A DNA stretch of 13,802 nt, from the NCBI GenBank assembly GCA_003140785.1, contig PLKY01000258.1, forward strand, positions 542 to 14,343. The letters run 5' to 3'. The DNA comes from Acidobacteriaceae bacterium. Its GTDB lineage: Bacteria > Acidobacteriota > Terriglobia > Terriglobales > Acidobacteriaceae. The notes under the pieces were generated by a model. That model did no database searches. It was given only the letters and a program-made list of their open reading frames with translations, and was not told the origin of the DNA. Below, one piece after another: positions 13,738 through 13,802 of this stretch; the stretch's first letter is position 1; each line of letters starts with the position of its first letter. The position numbers and the translations under genes are program-made.

Positions 13738-13802
13738 GCGCCCGTAGCTCAGCTGGATAGAGCGAACGCCTCCGGAGCGTTAGGTCGGGAGTTCGAATCT
13801 CT
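13738..13802 (+). tRNA. tRNA-Arg (anticodon CCG), truncated at the window end
   Basis: The acceptor 5' strand is GCGCCCG (13738-13744), then T8-A9, D-stem GCTC/GAGC, and anticodon stem AACGC/GCGTT around the loop CTCCGGA. The anticodon CCG (13772-13774) reads CGG, so arginine. The variable loop and the T-arm (GGGAG, loop TTCGAAT) follow, and the window stops inside the 3' strand of the T-stem. The acceptor 3' strand and CCA are outside. Confidence 0.93.

Noticed and set aside
1..13802. CRISPR arrays, insertion sequences, phage genes, integrases
   Set aside because: No regularly spaced direct repeats, transposase motifs or terminal inverted repeats were seen by eye. The tRNA-Arg at the right edge could be an attachment site, but its 3' end is outside the window.

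Overview
The window looks like a chromosomal segment of a moderately GC-rich Gram-negative bacterium, most likely an acidobacterium (class Terriglobia or a relative). That assignment is inference from protein style: an RNB-type ribonuclease, a DUF4440-like secreted protein, a Crp/Fnr regulator with N-terminal cysteines, and a porin-cytochrome cluster. No marker gene in the window proves it.

Layout. Bases 1-729 are the 3' end of mnmG (tRNA U34 modification). On the minus strand follow a chemotaxis receptor (799-2745), a secreted NTF2-like/DUF4440 protein (3129-3695) and a Crp/Fnr-family regulator (3779-4531). The gap between the receptor and the secreted protein holds a perfect 16-bp palindrome and a decayed second copy of the mnmG 3' end. 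Divergent from the regulator, across a 538-bp control region, lies a plus-strand cytochrome cluster: a decaheme periplasmic cytochrome of the MtrA/DmsE/PioA type (5070-6035), a large outer-membrane beta-barrel of the MtrB/PioB type (6157-8742), two related monoheme cytochromes c (8800-9120, 9299-9610), and a membrane-anchored NapC/NirT-like six-heme cytochrome (9666-11132). A strong terminator closes the cluster at 11159-11187. Then come an RNB-domain ribonuclease (11255-12736), a convergent polytopic membrane protein (12771-13613, minus), and a tRNA-Arg(CCG) cut by the window end.

How the genes fit together. The cluster encodes a nearly complete path for electrons across the whole envelope: quinone pool and inner membrane (NapC/NirT-like), periplasm (two small cytochromes), and outer membrane (decaheme cytochrome plugged into a porin). 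This is the logic of extracellular electron transfer in Shewanella (Mtr) or of Fe(II) oxidation (Pio/Mto). No MtrC/OmcA-like surface cytochrome is present here, so the direction of electron flow and the outside partner are open.

The divergent regulator has a CRP-like recognition helix but lacks the cAMP-contacting residues and carries a Cys-x2-Cys-x8-Cys cluster. Two TGTGA-N6-TCAC palindromes lie in the divergent region. One sits exactly where a class II CRP site would be relative to a TAGGAT -10 element ahead of the decaheme gene. The proposal that a redox- or metal-sensing Crp homologue switches on this electron-export operon is inference from these matches.
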